Counted from the stretch's first letter, positions 8,301 to 17,534 are shown. The stretch: DNA of 64,000 nucleotides from Altericroceibacterium indicum (GCF_009828105.1 NZ_WTYQ01000001.1:806001-870000), one strand, 5' to 3'. A program made the numbers and translations. Notes: a model not told the origin generated them from the letters alone.

Positions 8301-9608
8301 TCAATTTTTTGACGGTAAGGCCAGGCCGAGAGCGCGATAGGCGAGAAGAATAAACTTCGCTTCGTCAACCTCTTGATCGGGATCATTCCAGCTCATTGTG
8401 AGCGTATAATATGCCCCATCCTTTGCCCGCAGCAGCCAGTTGAGACTGAGCACACCCGGCTCTGAGCCTCCCTTATAACCGACATAATCCCATTGGGCGG
8501 TTTCTTCGGCATTCAGCGCTGGGTTAACAGCCATGATATCGAGCATATCCTGCCGCCCGGATTGCGCGATATAGGCAAGCAAGCGACTGACATCGGCAGG
8601 CGATGCGAACCATTCAACCGTATCAATGGCGACTGGCTTTCCCGTGAGATAAGAATCTACCGCATTTCCCGAGTTATTTGGGCTGCTCACTTCTGCCAGC
8701 ATCGCGCGTTGAGTGGCATCATCGGCCGCACCATAGCGATCCGTCACCTCTTTGCCCCGCTGCTTCAGTGCGAAGAGTTCAGCTGTGGTGAGGAAGGGTT
8801 GCATGGCAGATGGATCAGCATGGCCCGCGCGGCGGACTTCTTCTTCCAGCCGGCCACGTCCTAGCATATTGGCCAGAATGTCCGTTGCACGATTGTCACT
8901 CTGTGAAATCATGAAAGTGGCCAATGTATGAAGAGTCATTGGTGAGCCATCGGGCCAGTCATGCAAAACTGACCCCGGAGAACTGGGACCCGAAAGAGAG
9001 AGCACATCGCTCCATGATATTTTACCATCGGCAATATCCTGAGACAGCGCCGAAAGGATATAGAGCTTGAATGTCGATCCGATGGCAAAACTCTCATCTG
9101 CATTGATCGAAAGCAGTCGTTCATCCGCACCGACCCTTTGAAGCAAAAGCCCCGCTTTGCCATGCAGTTCGGAAAAGTCGGAAATCAGCTCTTTCGGTGT
9201 ATCGGCCAGCGGCTTCAATGCACCAATACGAAACCCACCGACTTTGTAAGGCTCTTGCGACAAAAGCTGCAATTCACCCTTCGCTTCGGCTTTTTCGAAA
9301 CGAAGATGGAGCGTCGCCTGCCCCTTCGCTGGAGTAGCTTTCTCTATCTCAATTGCTTCAAGCGGGCCTGCCTGTTTTTCAAGCTGAGCGAAAAGCCCTT
9401 CAAGCTGCAATATCGGTACAGCCGCGAGAAACGCATCCGAAAACACATCGCTATAGGGCTTGGTGCCATTCAAGGCGGCCGCAATATCAGCCGCGCGTTG
9501 TTCCAGCCGGTCACCCCCAGTCATGGCGGCCATGTCAGGTGCTTGCGCAGATGCAGAAAAGGATGTGAGTGCCGCGACAAATGCCGCCAGTGAATAGCGC
9601 AAAGACAT
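8301..9608 (-). CDS. Periplasmic serine hydrolase, class A beta-lactamase-like
   Basis: A 435-residue exported protein (signal peptide 1-22, cleavage near ASA-QA). Residues about 25-135 form an extra N-terminal domain of unknown type that may be isomerase-like; residues 145-430 form a penicilloyl-serine-transferase fold with Ser178-x-x-Lys181 (STFK), Ser237-Asp238-Asn239 (SDN) and Lys379-Gly-Gly (KGG). This triad order and spacing resemble class A beta-lactamases and the ORF12-like hydrolases with an N-terminal domain. I could not identify a convincing Glu166 equivalent, so true beta-lactamase activity is uncertain; an esterase or peptidase role is as likely. A good GGGAAA ribosome site precedes the ATG. 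It is followed closely by the DUF817 gene. Confidence 0.78.
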   Translation of the reverse strand: MSLRYSLAAFVAALTSFSASAQAPDMAAMTGGDRLEQRAADIAAALNGTKPYSDVFSDAFLAAVPILQLEGLFAQLEKQAGPLEAIEIEKATPAKGQATLHLRFEKAEAKGELQLLSQEPYKVGGFRIGALKPLADTPKELISDFSELHGKAGLLLQRVGADERLLSINADESFAIGSTFKLYILSALSQDIADGKISWSDVLSLSGPSSPGSVLHDWPDGSPMTLHTLATFMISQSDNRATDILANMLGRGRLEEEVRRAGHADPSAMQPFLTTAELFALKQRGKEVTDRYGAADDATQRAMLAEVSSPNNSGNAVDSYLTGKPVAIDTVEWFASPADVSRLLAYIAQSGRQDMLDIMAVNPALNAEETAQWDYVGYKGGSEPGVLSLNWLLRAKDGAYYTLTMSWNDPDQEVDEAKFILLAYRALGLALPSKN

Positions 9609-9638
9609 GGATTTCCCTTATCTTTCTCAATATTCAAA

Positions 9639-11630
9639 TCACGCGTCGATCAGATCCCTGTCCAATTCGCCGGCACGGTTCTGAATGAAATTAAAGCGGT
9701 GTTCCGGGTTTCGCCCCATCAGATGATCGACCAGTTCCTTCACTACGGCGCGCTGCTCAAATTCAGGCGGTAATGTAATGCGGATCAGGCTGCGGGTTTC
9801 AGGGTTCATGGTGGTTTCCCGCAATTGGCTGGGGTTCATTTCTCCAAGGCCCTTGAAGCGCCCGACATCCACTTTCTTACCCTTGAAGACCGTTTCTTCC
9901 AATTCCTTGCGATGCGCGTCATCGCGGGCATAGTGGCTCTCTTTCCCGGCAGTCAGGCGATAGAGCGGCGGTTGTGCCAGAAAGAGATGCCCCTTGCGGA
10001 CAATGTCAGGCATTTCCTGAAAGAAGAAAGTCATCAGCAAAGTGGCGATATGCGCGCCGTCAACATCGGCATCGGTCATCACCACAACCCGGTCGTAACG
10101 CAGATTGTCGGCGTTGCAATCCTTGCGGATACCGCAGCCGAGCGCCAGCGTCAGGTCAGCAATCTCCTGATTGGCACGGATCTTATCCGCACTGGCGCTG
10201 GCCACATTGAGGATTTTGCCTCGAATAGGGAGAATCGCCTGTGTCTTGCGGTTGCGTGCCTGTTTGGCACTGCCGCCAGCACTGTCCCCTTCGACAATGA
10301 AAATTTCGGTTTCACCTGGACCGTCCCCCGAACAATCCGTGAGCTTGCCGGGAAGACGCAGCTTCTTCGAATTAGTGGCGGTTTTCCGCTTGATTTCCCG
10401 CTCCGCCTTGCGGCGCAAGCGTTCATCCATCCGTTCCATCACCTGACCGAGCAGGGCCTTACCCCGATCCATATTGGCGGTGAGGAAAAGGTCGAAATGG
10501 TCGCGGACGGCATTTTCCACCAGACGTGCGGCATCAGGTGAGGTCAGCCGATCCTTCGTCTGGCTTTGGAATTGAGGATCACGCACAAAGACCGACAGCA
10601 TCACTTCACTGCCGACCACCACATCATCTGCGGTGAGATCCTTGGCCTTTTTCTGCCCGATCAACTCACCAAAAGCACGCAGGCCCTTGGTGAGTGCGGC
10701 GCGCAGGCCCTGCTCATGCGTGCCGCCATCGGGTGTTGGCACGGTGTTACAATACCAGTCATAGGAACCGTCGGAATAAAGCGGCCATGCAACAGCCCAT
10801 TCCACCCTACCCTGACCACGGCCCTGGTCATCCTCAGGAAATTCCTGACTGCCGGCAAAAGGATCGGTGGTAACGCATTCGCGGCCATCCAACTGTTCCT
10901 TCAAATGGTCAGCCAAGCCGCCGGGAAATTGGAAGGTAGCCTCTGCCGGAACTTGATCGCTGGCGAGGCTTTCCGCGCATTTCCAGCGGATTTCGACCCC
11001 CGCATAGAGATAGGCCTTGGACCGGGCGAGCTTGAACAGGCGCAGCGGCTTGAACTGTTGCTTACCAAAAATCTCTGTATCTGGCGTAAAGCTGACGCTG
11101 GTGCCCCGGCGATTGGGGGCCATGCCGACTTTTTCAATCGGGCCAAGCGTTACACCACGCGAGAATTCCTGCGCGAAAAGTTCCTTGTTCCGCGCCACTT
11201 CCACCCGCGTGTCAGATGAAAGGGCATTCACCACGGAAATACCCACGCCATGCAGGCCGCCACTGGTGGCATAGGCCTTGCCGGAAAATTTACCGCCGGA
11301 ATGGAGCGTTGAAAGGATCACTTCCAGCGTCGATTTACCGGGAAATTTGGGATGTTCATCCACCGGAATACCGCGGCCATTATCCGTAATGGTCAGGCGG
11401 TTGCCTTCATCCAGCGTGACTTCGATGCGGTTGGCAAAGCCAGCCACCGCTTCGTCCATGCTGTTATCGAGTACTTCAGCGGCAAGATGATGAAGCGCAC
11501 GTTCATCCGTGCCGCCAATATACATACCGGGCCGCCGACGAACCGGCTCAAGCCCTTCAAGAACCTCAATCGAGGAACTGTTATAATCCGCGCTGCCATC
11601 TGGGAGCTTCTCAAAGAGATCATCGGCCAT
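9639..11630 (-). CDS. parE: DNA topoisomerase IV subunit B
   Basis: A 663-residue type IIA topoisomerase ATPase subunit. The GHKL ATPase domain includes RRRPGMYIGGTDERALHH, the DNSMDEA metal site, TDNGRGIPVDEHP and GGLHGVGISVVNALS; the transducer and TOPRIM parts follow, with EGDSAGGSAKQARNR and MTDADVDGAHI; the C-terminus has RFKGLGEMNPSQL. The length and the EVLDNSMDEAVAGFA region fit alphaproteobacterial ParE rather than GyrB. It works with ParC (not in this window) to decatenate daughter chromosomes. It ends 30 bases before the serine hydrolase start on the same strand. Confidence 0.95.
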   Translation of the reverse strand: MADDLFEKLPDGSADYNSSSIEVLEGLEPVRRRPGMYIGGTDERALHHLAAEVLDNSMDEAVAGFANRIEVTLDEGNRLTITDNGRGIPVDEHPKFPGKSTLEVILSTLHSGGKFSGKAYATSGGLHGVGISVVNALSSDTRVEVARNKELFAQEFSRGVTLGPIEKVGMAPNRRGTSVSFTPDTEIFGKQQFKPLRLFKLARSKAYLYAGVEIRWKCAESLASDQVPAEATFQFPGGLADHLKEQLDGRECVTTDPFAGSQEFPEDDQGRGQGRVEWAVAWPLYSDGSYDWYCNTVPTPDGGTHEQGLRAALTKGLRAFGELIGQKKAKDLTADDVVVGSEVMLSVFVRDPQFQSQTKDRLTSPDAARLVENAVRDHFDLFLTANMDRGKALLGQVMERMDERLRRKAEREIKRKTATNSKKLRLPGKLTDCSGDGPGETEIFIVEGDSAGGSAKQARNRKTQAILPIRGKILNVASASADKIRANQEIADLTLALGCGIRKDCNADNLRYDRVVVMTDADVDGAHIATLLMTFFFQEMPDIVRKGHLFLAQPPLYRLTAGKESHYARDDAHRKELEETVFKGKKVDVGRFKGLGEMNPSQLRETTMNPETRSLIRITLPPEFEQRAVVKELVDHLMGRNPEHRFNFIQNRAGELDRDLIDA

Positions 11631-11701
11631 GGGAACAGCTATAGAACAGCAAATCCGAAAGGCACAAGCTGGCAGCGCGGTTTATCGTCAGTATGGATCA
11701 A

Positions 11702-12859
11702 TCAGTTTTTGAATTTATCCGGTGCCGGGGCGACAACGGACACTGTGCCATTGCCAATCTGGCGGGTTTCCATGCCGCGTTCACCCACTCCATCGGGGCC
11801 GAAACGGAAGATACCGTCCAATCCGATAAAGCCGTCAGAGGCTTTCAAGCGTGACACCGGGAAATTGCGGCCAGGTTTCCAGTCCCGCGCGATACGAAGT
11901 GTCAGCAATACCGAATCATAACCCAGAGTGGCGATGCGGTAAGGCTTGGAACCGAAGCGCGCTTCATAGCTTTCCACAAACCGGCGATAACGTGCATCAG
12001 GAACAGATGAGAACCATGCGCCACGCAATGCAGCAGCATTGGCGATGCTGGCTTCCCCACTCCACAATTCTGTGCCGAGAATATGAGGCAAATCATCCCC
12101 AGCCTTCTTCAACTGAGCCGCAGCAATGGCTGAAAGCCGTGCACCATCAGCGATCAAAACCGTGTCGAATCCGCCCTGAGCGCTGAGTTTTTTAGCCGCG
12201 CTGATGATGAAGCTGTTGCCGCGATCATAGCTTTGCGACGCAACCATCTGGCCACCGCGCGCCTCGACGGCCTTGGCCAGCGCCTTGGCCGCACGATCAC
12301 CATATTCCCCCTTTGGCGTCAGCGCGGCAAACCGGCGGGAGCCTTGCGACATGGCATAGTCTACCGTCCGGGCGACGGATTGTTCAGGTATATGACCCAT
12401 CACGAAGACATCGGAAGACGCGACGGAAACGTCGTTCGAGAAGGAGATAAGGGGCACATTTGCAGGTGCTGCAGCGGCCAGAACGGAAGGCACATTATCA
12501 CCCAAAAGCGGACCGAGGATCAGCTTATTGCCATCGGCTACAGCACGATCGGCAGCCGTTTTGGCGCCTTTGGCCGTGTCATAGGTGGTGATGCGCAGAT
12601 TATCGGCGTTTGTATCGAGCAAGGCCATGGTGGTGGCATTGGCGATCGACTGGCCCACACCTGCGTTAGTGCCCGTCAAAGGCACTAGCAGCGCCACGCG
12701 ATGCCGGGCCTCGTCCTGCGGCAAAGTGCTCTGGCTCGGGGTAGGCTCAGGAGCAGGCGTGTTGGCTGGCCCTGTGTTACCACCAGGAATGATCTGACAG
12801 GCTGCAAGCAGCGTGCTCACCCCCGCTACTGCAAAAAACCGCTTAAACTTTCCAAACAT
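11702..12859 (-). CDS. LpoA-like penicillin-binding-protein activator lipoprotein
   Basis: A 385-residue lipoprotein from the ATG at 12859: signal peptide and lipobox LLAACQ, a Pro/Thr-rich linker (residues 25-50), then a periplasmic-binding-protein fold of the type seen in ABC amino-acid receptors and LpoA (RVALLVPLTGTNAGVGQSI, then LILGPLLGDNV). In E. coli, LpoA stimulates PBP1A and is encoded beside rsmI and yraN, exactly the neighbours seen here. The genes are divergent, with only 39 bases between the two start codons. The TPR half of E. coli LpoA is absent, as in many alphaproteobacteria. A peptidoglycan-synthesis role is inferred from family and context. Confidence 0.85.
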   Translation of the reverse strand: MFGKFKRFFAVAGVSTLLAACQIIPGGNTGPANTPAPEPTPSQSTLPQDEARHRVALLVPLTGTNAGVGQSIANATTMALLDTNADNLRITTYDTAKGAKTAADRAVADGNKLILGPLLGDNVPSVLAAAAPANVPLISFSNDVSVASSDVFVMGHIPEQSVARTVDYAMSQGSRRFAALTPKGEYGDRAAKALAKAVEARGGQMVASQSYDRGNSFIISAAKKLSAQGGFDTVLIADGARLSAIAAAQLKKAGDDLPHILGTELWSGEASIANAAALRGAWFSSVPDARYRRFVESYEARFGSKPYRIATLGYDSVLLTLRIARDWKPGRNFPVSRLKASDGFIGLDGIFRFGPDGVGERGMETRQIGNGTVSVVAPAPDKFKN

Positions 12860-12898
12860 GCTTGCCGCTCCCACCAGAACTGGTTCACAAGGCGCGGC

Positions 12899-13747
12899 GT
12901 GAGCGACGCGCCCGAAAATAATCAACTGAGTCCCGGCCTCTATATTGTAGCCACGCCAATTGGCAATCTTGGCGATATTACAATGCGAGCGGTCGACATT
13001 CTTACACGGTGCGACGTGATCGCCTGTGAGGATACCCGTGTAACTCAAAAGCTTACTCGGCATTTGGGTATCAGCAAGATGTTATGGCGCTATGACGATC
13101 ATAGTGCCGAAGCTGATCGGATGCGCTTGCTCGAAAGAATGCAACATCAATCTGTTGCGCTGGTGAGTGATGCCGGAACACCGCTGGTTTCTGACCCTGG
13201 CTACCGCTTGGTAAGAGACGCAAGAGCGGCGGGAATTGCTGTGACCAGCCTCCCCGGCCCCAGCGCTCCGGTGATGGCACTAACACTGTCCGGTATGCCC
13301 AATGACCGGTTTTTATTCGCTGGCTTTCTGCCCTCCAAGGAAAAGGCCCGGCGCGATATATTGACCGAATTGGCGAGCGTGCGCGCGACATTGGTGTTTT
13401 TCGACACAGCGCCAAGGCTGCTGAAATCACTGGAAGCGATTGATGAAGTGCTGCCGGGTCGCGAAGTGGCTGTGGCGCGCGAACTGACCAAGACATTTGA
13501 GGAATGCCGCAGCGGAACGGTTGCTGAGGTTTCAGCCCATTACGCGGCCCACCCGCCGCGGGGGGAAATTGTACTTCTGGTCAGCCAGCCGCCGGAACAG
13601 ACAGCCGATGATTTCGATGTTGATGCGCTGCTGCTGGAAGCGCTGGCAGATATGAAGGCTTCCCATGCAGCGGGAAAAGTCGCCAAGACCACCGGGATAG
13701 ATCGCAAGGAGCTTTATGCCCGCGCGATGGAACTGAAGGATCAGTGA
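12899..13747 (+). CDS. rsmI: 16S rRNA (cytidine-1402 2'-O)-methyltransferase
   Basis: A 282-residue tetrapyrrole-methylase-fold enzyme that methylates the 2'-OH of C1402 in the ribosomal decoding centre. The GTG at 12899 is chosen since it gives the family start just before GLYIVATPIGNLGDIT; earlier in-frame codons lie inside the divergent lpoA-like gene. Further motifs: CEDTRVTQKLTRHLG, VALVSDAGTPLVSDPG, LPGPSAPVMAL and FAGFLPSK. The stop overlaps the yraN start (GTGA). The rsmI-yraN-gshB order is common in proteobacteria. Confidence 0.95.
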   Translation: MSDAPENNQLSPGLYIVATPIGNLGDITMRAVDILTRCDVIACEDTRVTQKLTRHLGISKMLWRYDDHSAEADRMRLLERMQHQSVALVSDAGTPLVSDPGYRLVRDARAAGIAVTSLPGPSAPVMALTLSGMPNDRFLFAGFLPSKEKARRDILTELASVRATLVFFDTAPRLLKSLEAIDEVLPGREVAVARELTKTFEECRSGTVAEVSAHYAAHPPRGEIVLLVSQPPEQTADDFDVDALLLEALADMKASHAAGKVAKTTGIDRKELYARAMELKDQ

Positions 13748-14094
13748 ACCGGGCCAAGGCCGAGAAGAGCGGGCGGCGGGGTGAAAGTCTCGCTGCACTT
13801 TACCTCAGGGCTTGTGGTTGGCGGATTGTCGGCCAGCGGATCAAAACCCCGCGTGGTGAAGTGGATCTTGTCGCCCGGCGCGGCCAGGTGGTGGCTTTTG
13901 TTGAAGTGAAATATCGCCGCACGGTTGAAAAACGTGATCAGTCCATCGATCATTGGCGCTTGCGCCGCGTGGCTGCGGCGGTTGAAGCGATAGCGCATCT
14001 TTATGCGCATAACGGAGAAACTGTCAGGATTGATGTGCTGATGCTTGCACCTTGGCGCTGGCCTCGCCACATCATCAACGCCTGGCAGCCATGA
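13744..14094 (+). CDS. yraN: YraN/UPF0102 family endonuclease-like protein
   Basis: A 116-residue UPF0102 protein with the nuclease-like core of the Holliday-junction-resolvase fold: GRRGESLAALYL near the start, then EVDLVARRG and FVEVKYRR, giving the E...D...ExK arrangement of PD-(D/E)XK nucleases. Start is a GTG overlapping the rsmI stop, a sign of translational coupling. Activity in this family is not firmly established. It is followed after 13 bases by gshB. Confidence 0.92.
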   Translation: MNRAKAEKSGRRGESLAALYLRACGWRIVGQRIKTPRGEVDLVARRGQVVAFVEVKYRRTVEKRDQSIDHWRLRRVAAAVEAIAHLYAHNGETVRIDVLMLAPWRWPRHIINAWQP

Positions 14095-14107
14095 AGGATC
14101 ATTGAAA

Positions 14108-15079
14108 ATGGGTTTGCGCGTAGCGGTTCAGATGGACCCCATCGAAAGCGTCAATATCAAAGGAGATTCGAGCTTTGCTCTGATGCTCAGTGCACAGGCG
14201 CGCGGAGCTGAAATCTGGCACTATGACGTCCGCACGCTGGCCTATGACACGATGGCTGGCGCAGGTGGCCGCATCACTGCATGGGCCGCACCTGTCACGG
14301 TGAAGAAAGAGGCCGGCAACCATTTCACCAAGGGTGAATTGCGCAAGATCGATCTCGGCAGTGATATTGACGTCGTGCTGATGCGGCAGGACCCGCCGTT
14401 CGATCTGGGCTATATCAGCGCGACCCATATTCTGGAGCGGCTTCACGGCGAAACGCTGGTCGTCAACGATCCGGCCAGCGTTCGCAATGCGCCGGAAAAG
14501 ATGTTCGTTCTCGATTATGCGCAATATATGCCGCCGACGCTGATCGCACGGCAATTGGATGATGTGCGTGAGTTCCAGCAAAAACATGGCGCGGTTGTGG
14601 TGAAACCCCTGCATGGCAATGGTGGCAAGGCGATTTTCCGCATTGACGCGGATGGCACCAACCTATCAGCACTGACCGAATTATTTGGCCAGGTCTGGCC
14701 AGAGCCTTTCATGGTTCAGCCCTTCCTTCCTGAAGTTTCCCAAGGCGATAAGCGGATCGTCCTGATCGATGGTGAATTTACCGGCGCGATCAATCGTAGG
14801 CCGGGTGAAGGTGAATTCCGTTCCAACCTTGCTCAAGGGGGGTATGCAGAACCTTGCGGATTAACCGCGCGCGAAGAAGAAATCTGCGCCGCCATGGGGC
14901 CGGAGTTAAAAAAGCGCGGGCTGATTTTCGTCGGGATCGATGTGATCGGCGGCAAATGGCTCACTGAAATCAATGTGACATCGCCCACCGGCATCGTAGC
15001 GATTGATGAATTCAACGGCACGGATTCCGGTGCCATGATCTGGGATGCGATTGACCGGCATCTGGCGGCCATGAAGTAA
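14108..15079 (+). CDS. gshB: Glutathione synthetase
   Basis: A 323-residue ATP-grasp enzyme joining gamma-glutamylcysteine and glycine. The ATG at 14108 follows a GAAGGA box about ten bases upstream; the longer frame overlaps yraN. Landmarks are RVAVQMDPIESVNIKGDSSF, VLMRQDPPFDLGYI, NDPASVRNAPEKMF, VVKPLHGNGGKAIFRI, the QPFLPEVSQGDKRIVLI block and EINVTSPTGI at the C-terminus. It ends the rsmI-yraN-gshB run. It supplies glutathione, the cosubstrate for the LigF-like and LigG-like enzymes encoded at 6.7 and 52.3 kb, although this is its general housekeeping role and no dedicated link is shown. Confidence 0.96.
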   Translation: MGLRVAVQMDPIESVNIKGDSSFALMLSAQARGAEIWHYDVRTLAYDTMAGAGGRITAWAAPVTVKKEAGNHFTKGELRKIDLGSDIDVVLMRQDPPFDLGYISATHILERLHGETLVVNDPASVRNAPEKMFVLDYAQYMPPTLIARQLDDVREFQQKHGAVVVKPLHGNGGKAIFRIDADGTNLSALTELFGQVWPEPFMVQPFLPEVSQGDKRIVLIDGEFTGAINRRPGEGEFRSNLAQGGYAEPCGLTAREEEICAAMGPELKKRGLIFVGIDVIGGKWLTEINVTSPTGIVAIDEFNGTDSGAMIWDAIDRHLAAMK

Positions 15080-15161
15080 TTTTGACCGATACGAGCGTTC
15101 CAAATTCGCGCGCATCGCTGAGCTATTTGAACCCTTTGCCCGTCAGGCCGTTAGAGCCACC

Positions 15162-15776
15162 ATGCAAGATCTGATTATCAATATCGTTCAGCAGGGTGGC
15201 TATTTCGGCATTCTGCTACTGATGGCAGCGGAAAATATCTTCCCACCTATCCCCTCTGAAGTCATCATGGGCCTCGGCGGCGTTCTGGTTGAGCGTGGAG
15301 ATATGAATTTCATCCCCCTGCTGCTGATCGGAACAATCGGATCAACGATAGGCAATTATTGCTGGTTCTGGGCGGGCAATAGATGGGGCTATGAACGGCT
15401 CGGCCCGATGATCGACAAATGGGGCCGTTGGCTGACCGTTGAATGGGAAGACATCGAAAAAGCCAGCCATTACCTCCGCCATCGCGGTGATTGGGTAGTG
15501 TTCCTCTTACGGTTTTCGCCCTTCCTGCGGACGATCATCTCTCTTCCAGCCGGCCTTGCCCATATGAAGCTCTGGCGGTTTTTGCTATTCACCTTCCTTG
15601 GCACAGGATTGTGGAATGTGCTCCTGATCTTCGGTGGCCAGTGGCTGGGGCGTTCCTTTGAGCAATCCCAGAACATTTTAGGCTGGGTCGTGATCGGTCT
15701 TATCGCAGCAGGTGTGCTGTTTTACGTCTGGCGCGTCATCACATGGAAGCCGCGCTCAGCCCGTAAACCGAAATGA
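15162..15776 (+). CDS. DedA family inner-membrane protein
   Basis: A 204-residue DedA/SNARE-associated (VTT) membrane protein. It has the N-terminal ENIFPPIPSEVIMGLGG re-entrant motif with an acidic residue, the G-rich GTIGSTIGNYCWFWAGNRWG segment and the signature FLLRFSPFLRTIISLPAG with its conserved arginines. Three or four further hydrophobic helices reach a basic C-terminus. DedA proteins are proposed proton-coupled lipid or undecaprenyl-phosphate flippases and affect envelope integrity. It lies 82 bases after gshB, possibly in the same transcript. Confidence 0.92.
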   Translation: MQDLIINIVQQGGYFGILLLMAAENIFPPIPSEVIMGLGGVLVERGDMNFIPLLLIGTIGSTIGNYCWFWAGNRWGYERLGPMIDKWGRWLTVEWEDIEKASHYLRHRGDWVVFLLRFSPFLRTIISLPAGLAHMKLWRFLLFTFLGTGLWNVLLIFGGQWLGRSFEQSQNILGWVVIGLIAAGVLFYVWRVITWKPRSARKPK

Positions 15777-15789
15777 TCCTATAGCCCAG

Positions 15790-17001
15790 TTATGCGGCCG
15801 GATAGATCAGGTGATCGACGATCAATTCGCCCCATGCTTCTTCATCACGAATGGCAATCCGATCAAGATCGCCGGCCTCTGAAGCCGCATCATCGACCCA
15901 TTCGCGCAATGCAGTGCCGCCATTGATCACATCGATAGCCAGCCGCTCGAATTCATATTCATACGGGAAATCGCGCCAGACCGGATAATCGGGATAGAGC
16001 CGCCGGATTGCCTTGAAAGCAAGTGCCTGCAAGCGCCATGGGCGGAAGGCCTGATGATCATAAAACGGGCCTTCCGCATGGATCATCAGCGCATTGCACA
16101 GCGCGCTATCATGCTTGTGGAAGGTGGGGGTGAACCAGCATTCGCGCAAAGAACAGCCAGACATCCATTGCGGAGCAAAGCGCTGCATTTCATTGAGCAC
16201 GGCTTTTTGGTCAATATCCGGTGCGCCGAACAACACTTCAAGCGGACGGGTCGTGCCTCGCCCTTCAGACAAATTCGTGCCTTCCAGCATCACCGTCCCG
16301 GCATAAGCGCGGGCCATGTTGAGGCTGGCGGCATTCGGGCTGGGATTGATCCAGATCCGGCTGCTGGGCCAGCCAAAACCGGGGCCTTCTTCCGGATCAT
16401 AGCCTTCCATCGGAATGACACGGTAGTCGACATTGAGGCCGAATTGCTCGATGAACCAATAGCCCATTTCCCCCATGGTCAACCCGTGCCGCATCGGCAT
16501 TGGCCCGGCCCCGACAAAGCTTTCCTGCCCTGCCAGAAGCATCGTGCCCTCAATTGGGCGGCCAGCTGGATTGGGACGATCCAGCACCCACACGGACTTG
16601 CCATGTTTATCCGCTTCTTCAAGCAGATAGAGCAAGGTCGTGACAAAGGTGTAAATGCGGCAACCAAGGTCCTGAAGATCAAAGAGAAATACATCGGCGC
16701 TGTCCATCATCGCAGCCGTTGGGCGGCGGACTTCACCATAAAGGCTGTAGATCGGAATATGATAGGCCGCGTCCACCTCATCGGGTGTCTCTACCATATT
16801 ATCCTGCTTATCGCCCTTTAACCCGTGCTGGGGGCCAAAGGCTGAGGTTAGCTTGATGTCCTCACAGGCGGCCAGTGCATCGAGGGAATGCACCAAATGT
16901 TCCGTTACAGAAGCCGGATGGGCCACCAGTGAGACGCGCTTGCCGATCAGGGGTTTGCGCAAGGAAGGGTCAGCGAGCAGACGATCTATACCAAATTTCA
17001 T
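15790..17001 (-). CDS. DUF1343 protein, NamZ-like exo-beta-N-acetylmuramidase family
   Basis: A 403-residue protein of the DUF1343 family, whose characterised members (NamZ) remove terminal MurNAc from peptidoglycan fragments. Seen: LVAHPASVTEH, FGPQHGLKGDKQDNM, PIYSLYGEVRRPT, FDLQDLGCRIYTFVTT, WVLDRPNPAGR, the LSEGRGTTRPLEVLFGAP block and CWFTPTFHKH. There is no signal peptide, so it would act in the cytoplasm, probably on recycled muropeptides. It overlaps the DOMON-like gene upstream by four bases (ATGA), a tight two-gene operon. It ends 13 bases from the convergent dedA-type gene. Confidence 0.9.
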   Translation of the reverse strand: MKFGIDRLLADPSLRKPLIGKRVSLVAHPASVTEHLVHSLDALAACEDIKLTSAFGPQHGLKGDKQDNMVETPDEVDAAYHIPIYSLYGEVRRPTAAMMDSADVFLFDLQDLGCRIYTFVTTLLYLLEEADKHGKSVWVLDRPNPAGRPIEGTMLLAGQESFVGAGPMPMRHGLTMGEMGYWFIEQFGLNVDYRVIPMEGYDPEEGPGFGWPSSRIWINPSPNAASLNMARAYAGTVMLEGTNLSEGRGTTRPLEVLFGAPDIDQKAVLNEMQRFAPQWMSGCSLRECWFTPTFHKHDSALCNALMIHAEGPFYDHQAFRPWRLQALAFKAIRRLYPDYPVWRDFPYEYEFERLAIDVINGGTALREWVDDAASEAGDLDRIAIRDEEAWGELIVDHLIYPAA

Positions 17002-17534
17002 GGGCTAATCGCTGCTCCAAGAGGCAGAGCAAAGCAAGCCGCATCATGAAAATCCGGTGTATTTTTCGGATGAGTGAGCGCCCAATAGGAAATATGGCCG
17101 CCCTCCTCCTCGATGACCATGGAAAGCCCAATGCTTTTAACGCCTGCCAGTTCTGCGCCGGAGAGCATGATCGTGATAATCGCATTGTCATCCACCGGCA
17201 TACAGTCAATTTCCGGCCAGTCGATCGGTTCAAATTCGCTTTGCCCTGTGCGGTATCCGTCAAACCGATAGGCAGCCCATTTGCCTGATGGGCTGAAATT
17301 GAACTCTCGATAGCTCCTGTCATTATGCAGCAAAAACAATTCGCAACAGGTTGTTTTCCAGAGATTATCAGCTCGACCTTTTGACTTGTCCTCCGGCAGA
17401 ATAACGCAATTGGCGCGGTCGATCCGGTAGCGCAGCATCAGCCGGCCATCGGGGAAAATCCCGCAATCCACGCTGACAGCACGCACTTGCGATGATGGGT
17501 GCAGCTCGTGAAGCTGCAGATGATGCGTTTTCAA
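16998..17534 (-). CDS. DOMON-like domain protein
   Basis: A 178-residue beta-rich protein without signal peptide. Features such as LMLRYRIDR, LWKTTCCELFL, YREFNFSPSGKWAAYRFDGYR and YWALTHP...DFHD match the DOMON-like sugar- or heme-binding sandwich found next to DUF1343 genes in sphingomonads. The start is a TTG at 17534 preceded by a strong GGAGGG six bases upstream, which decides it over later codons. Coupled to the NamZ-like gene by ATGA overlap, it may be a partner in muropeptide or sugar recognition, but no function has been shown. Confidence 0.8.
   Translation of the reverse strand: MKTHHLQLHELHPSSQVRAVSVDCGIFPDGRLMLRYRIDRANCVILPEDKSKGRADNLWKTTCCELFLLHNDRSYREFNFSPSGKWAAYRFDGYRTGQSEFEPIDWPEIDCMPVDDNAIITIMLSGAELAGVKSIGLSMVIEEEGGHISYWALTHPKNTPDFHDAACFALPLGAAISP

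Noticed and set aside
9825-11219. Plus-strand frames opposite parE
   Set aside because: Antisense shadows of conserved parE codons; no recognisable protein.
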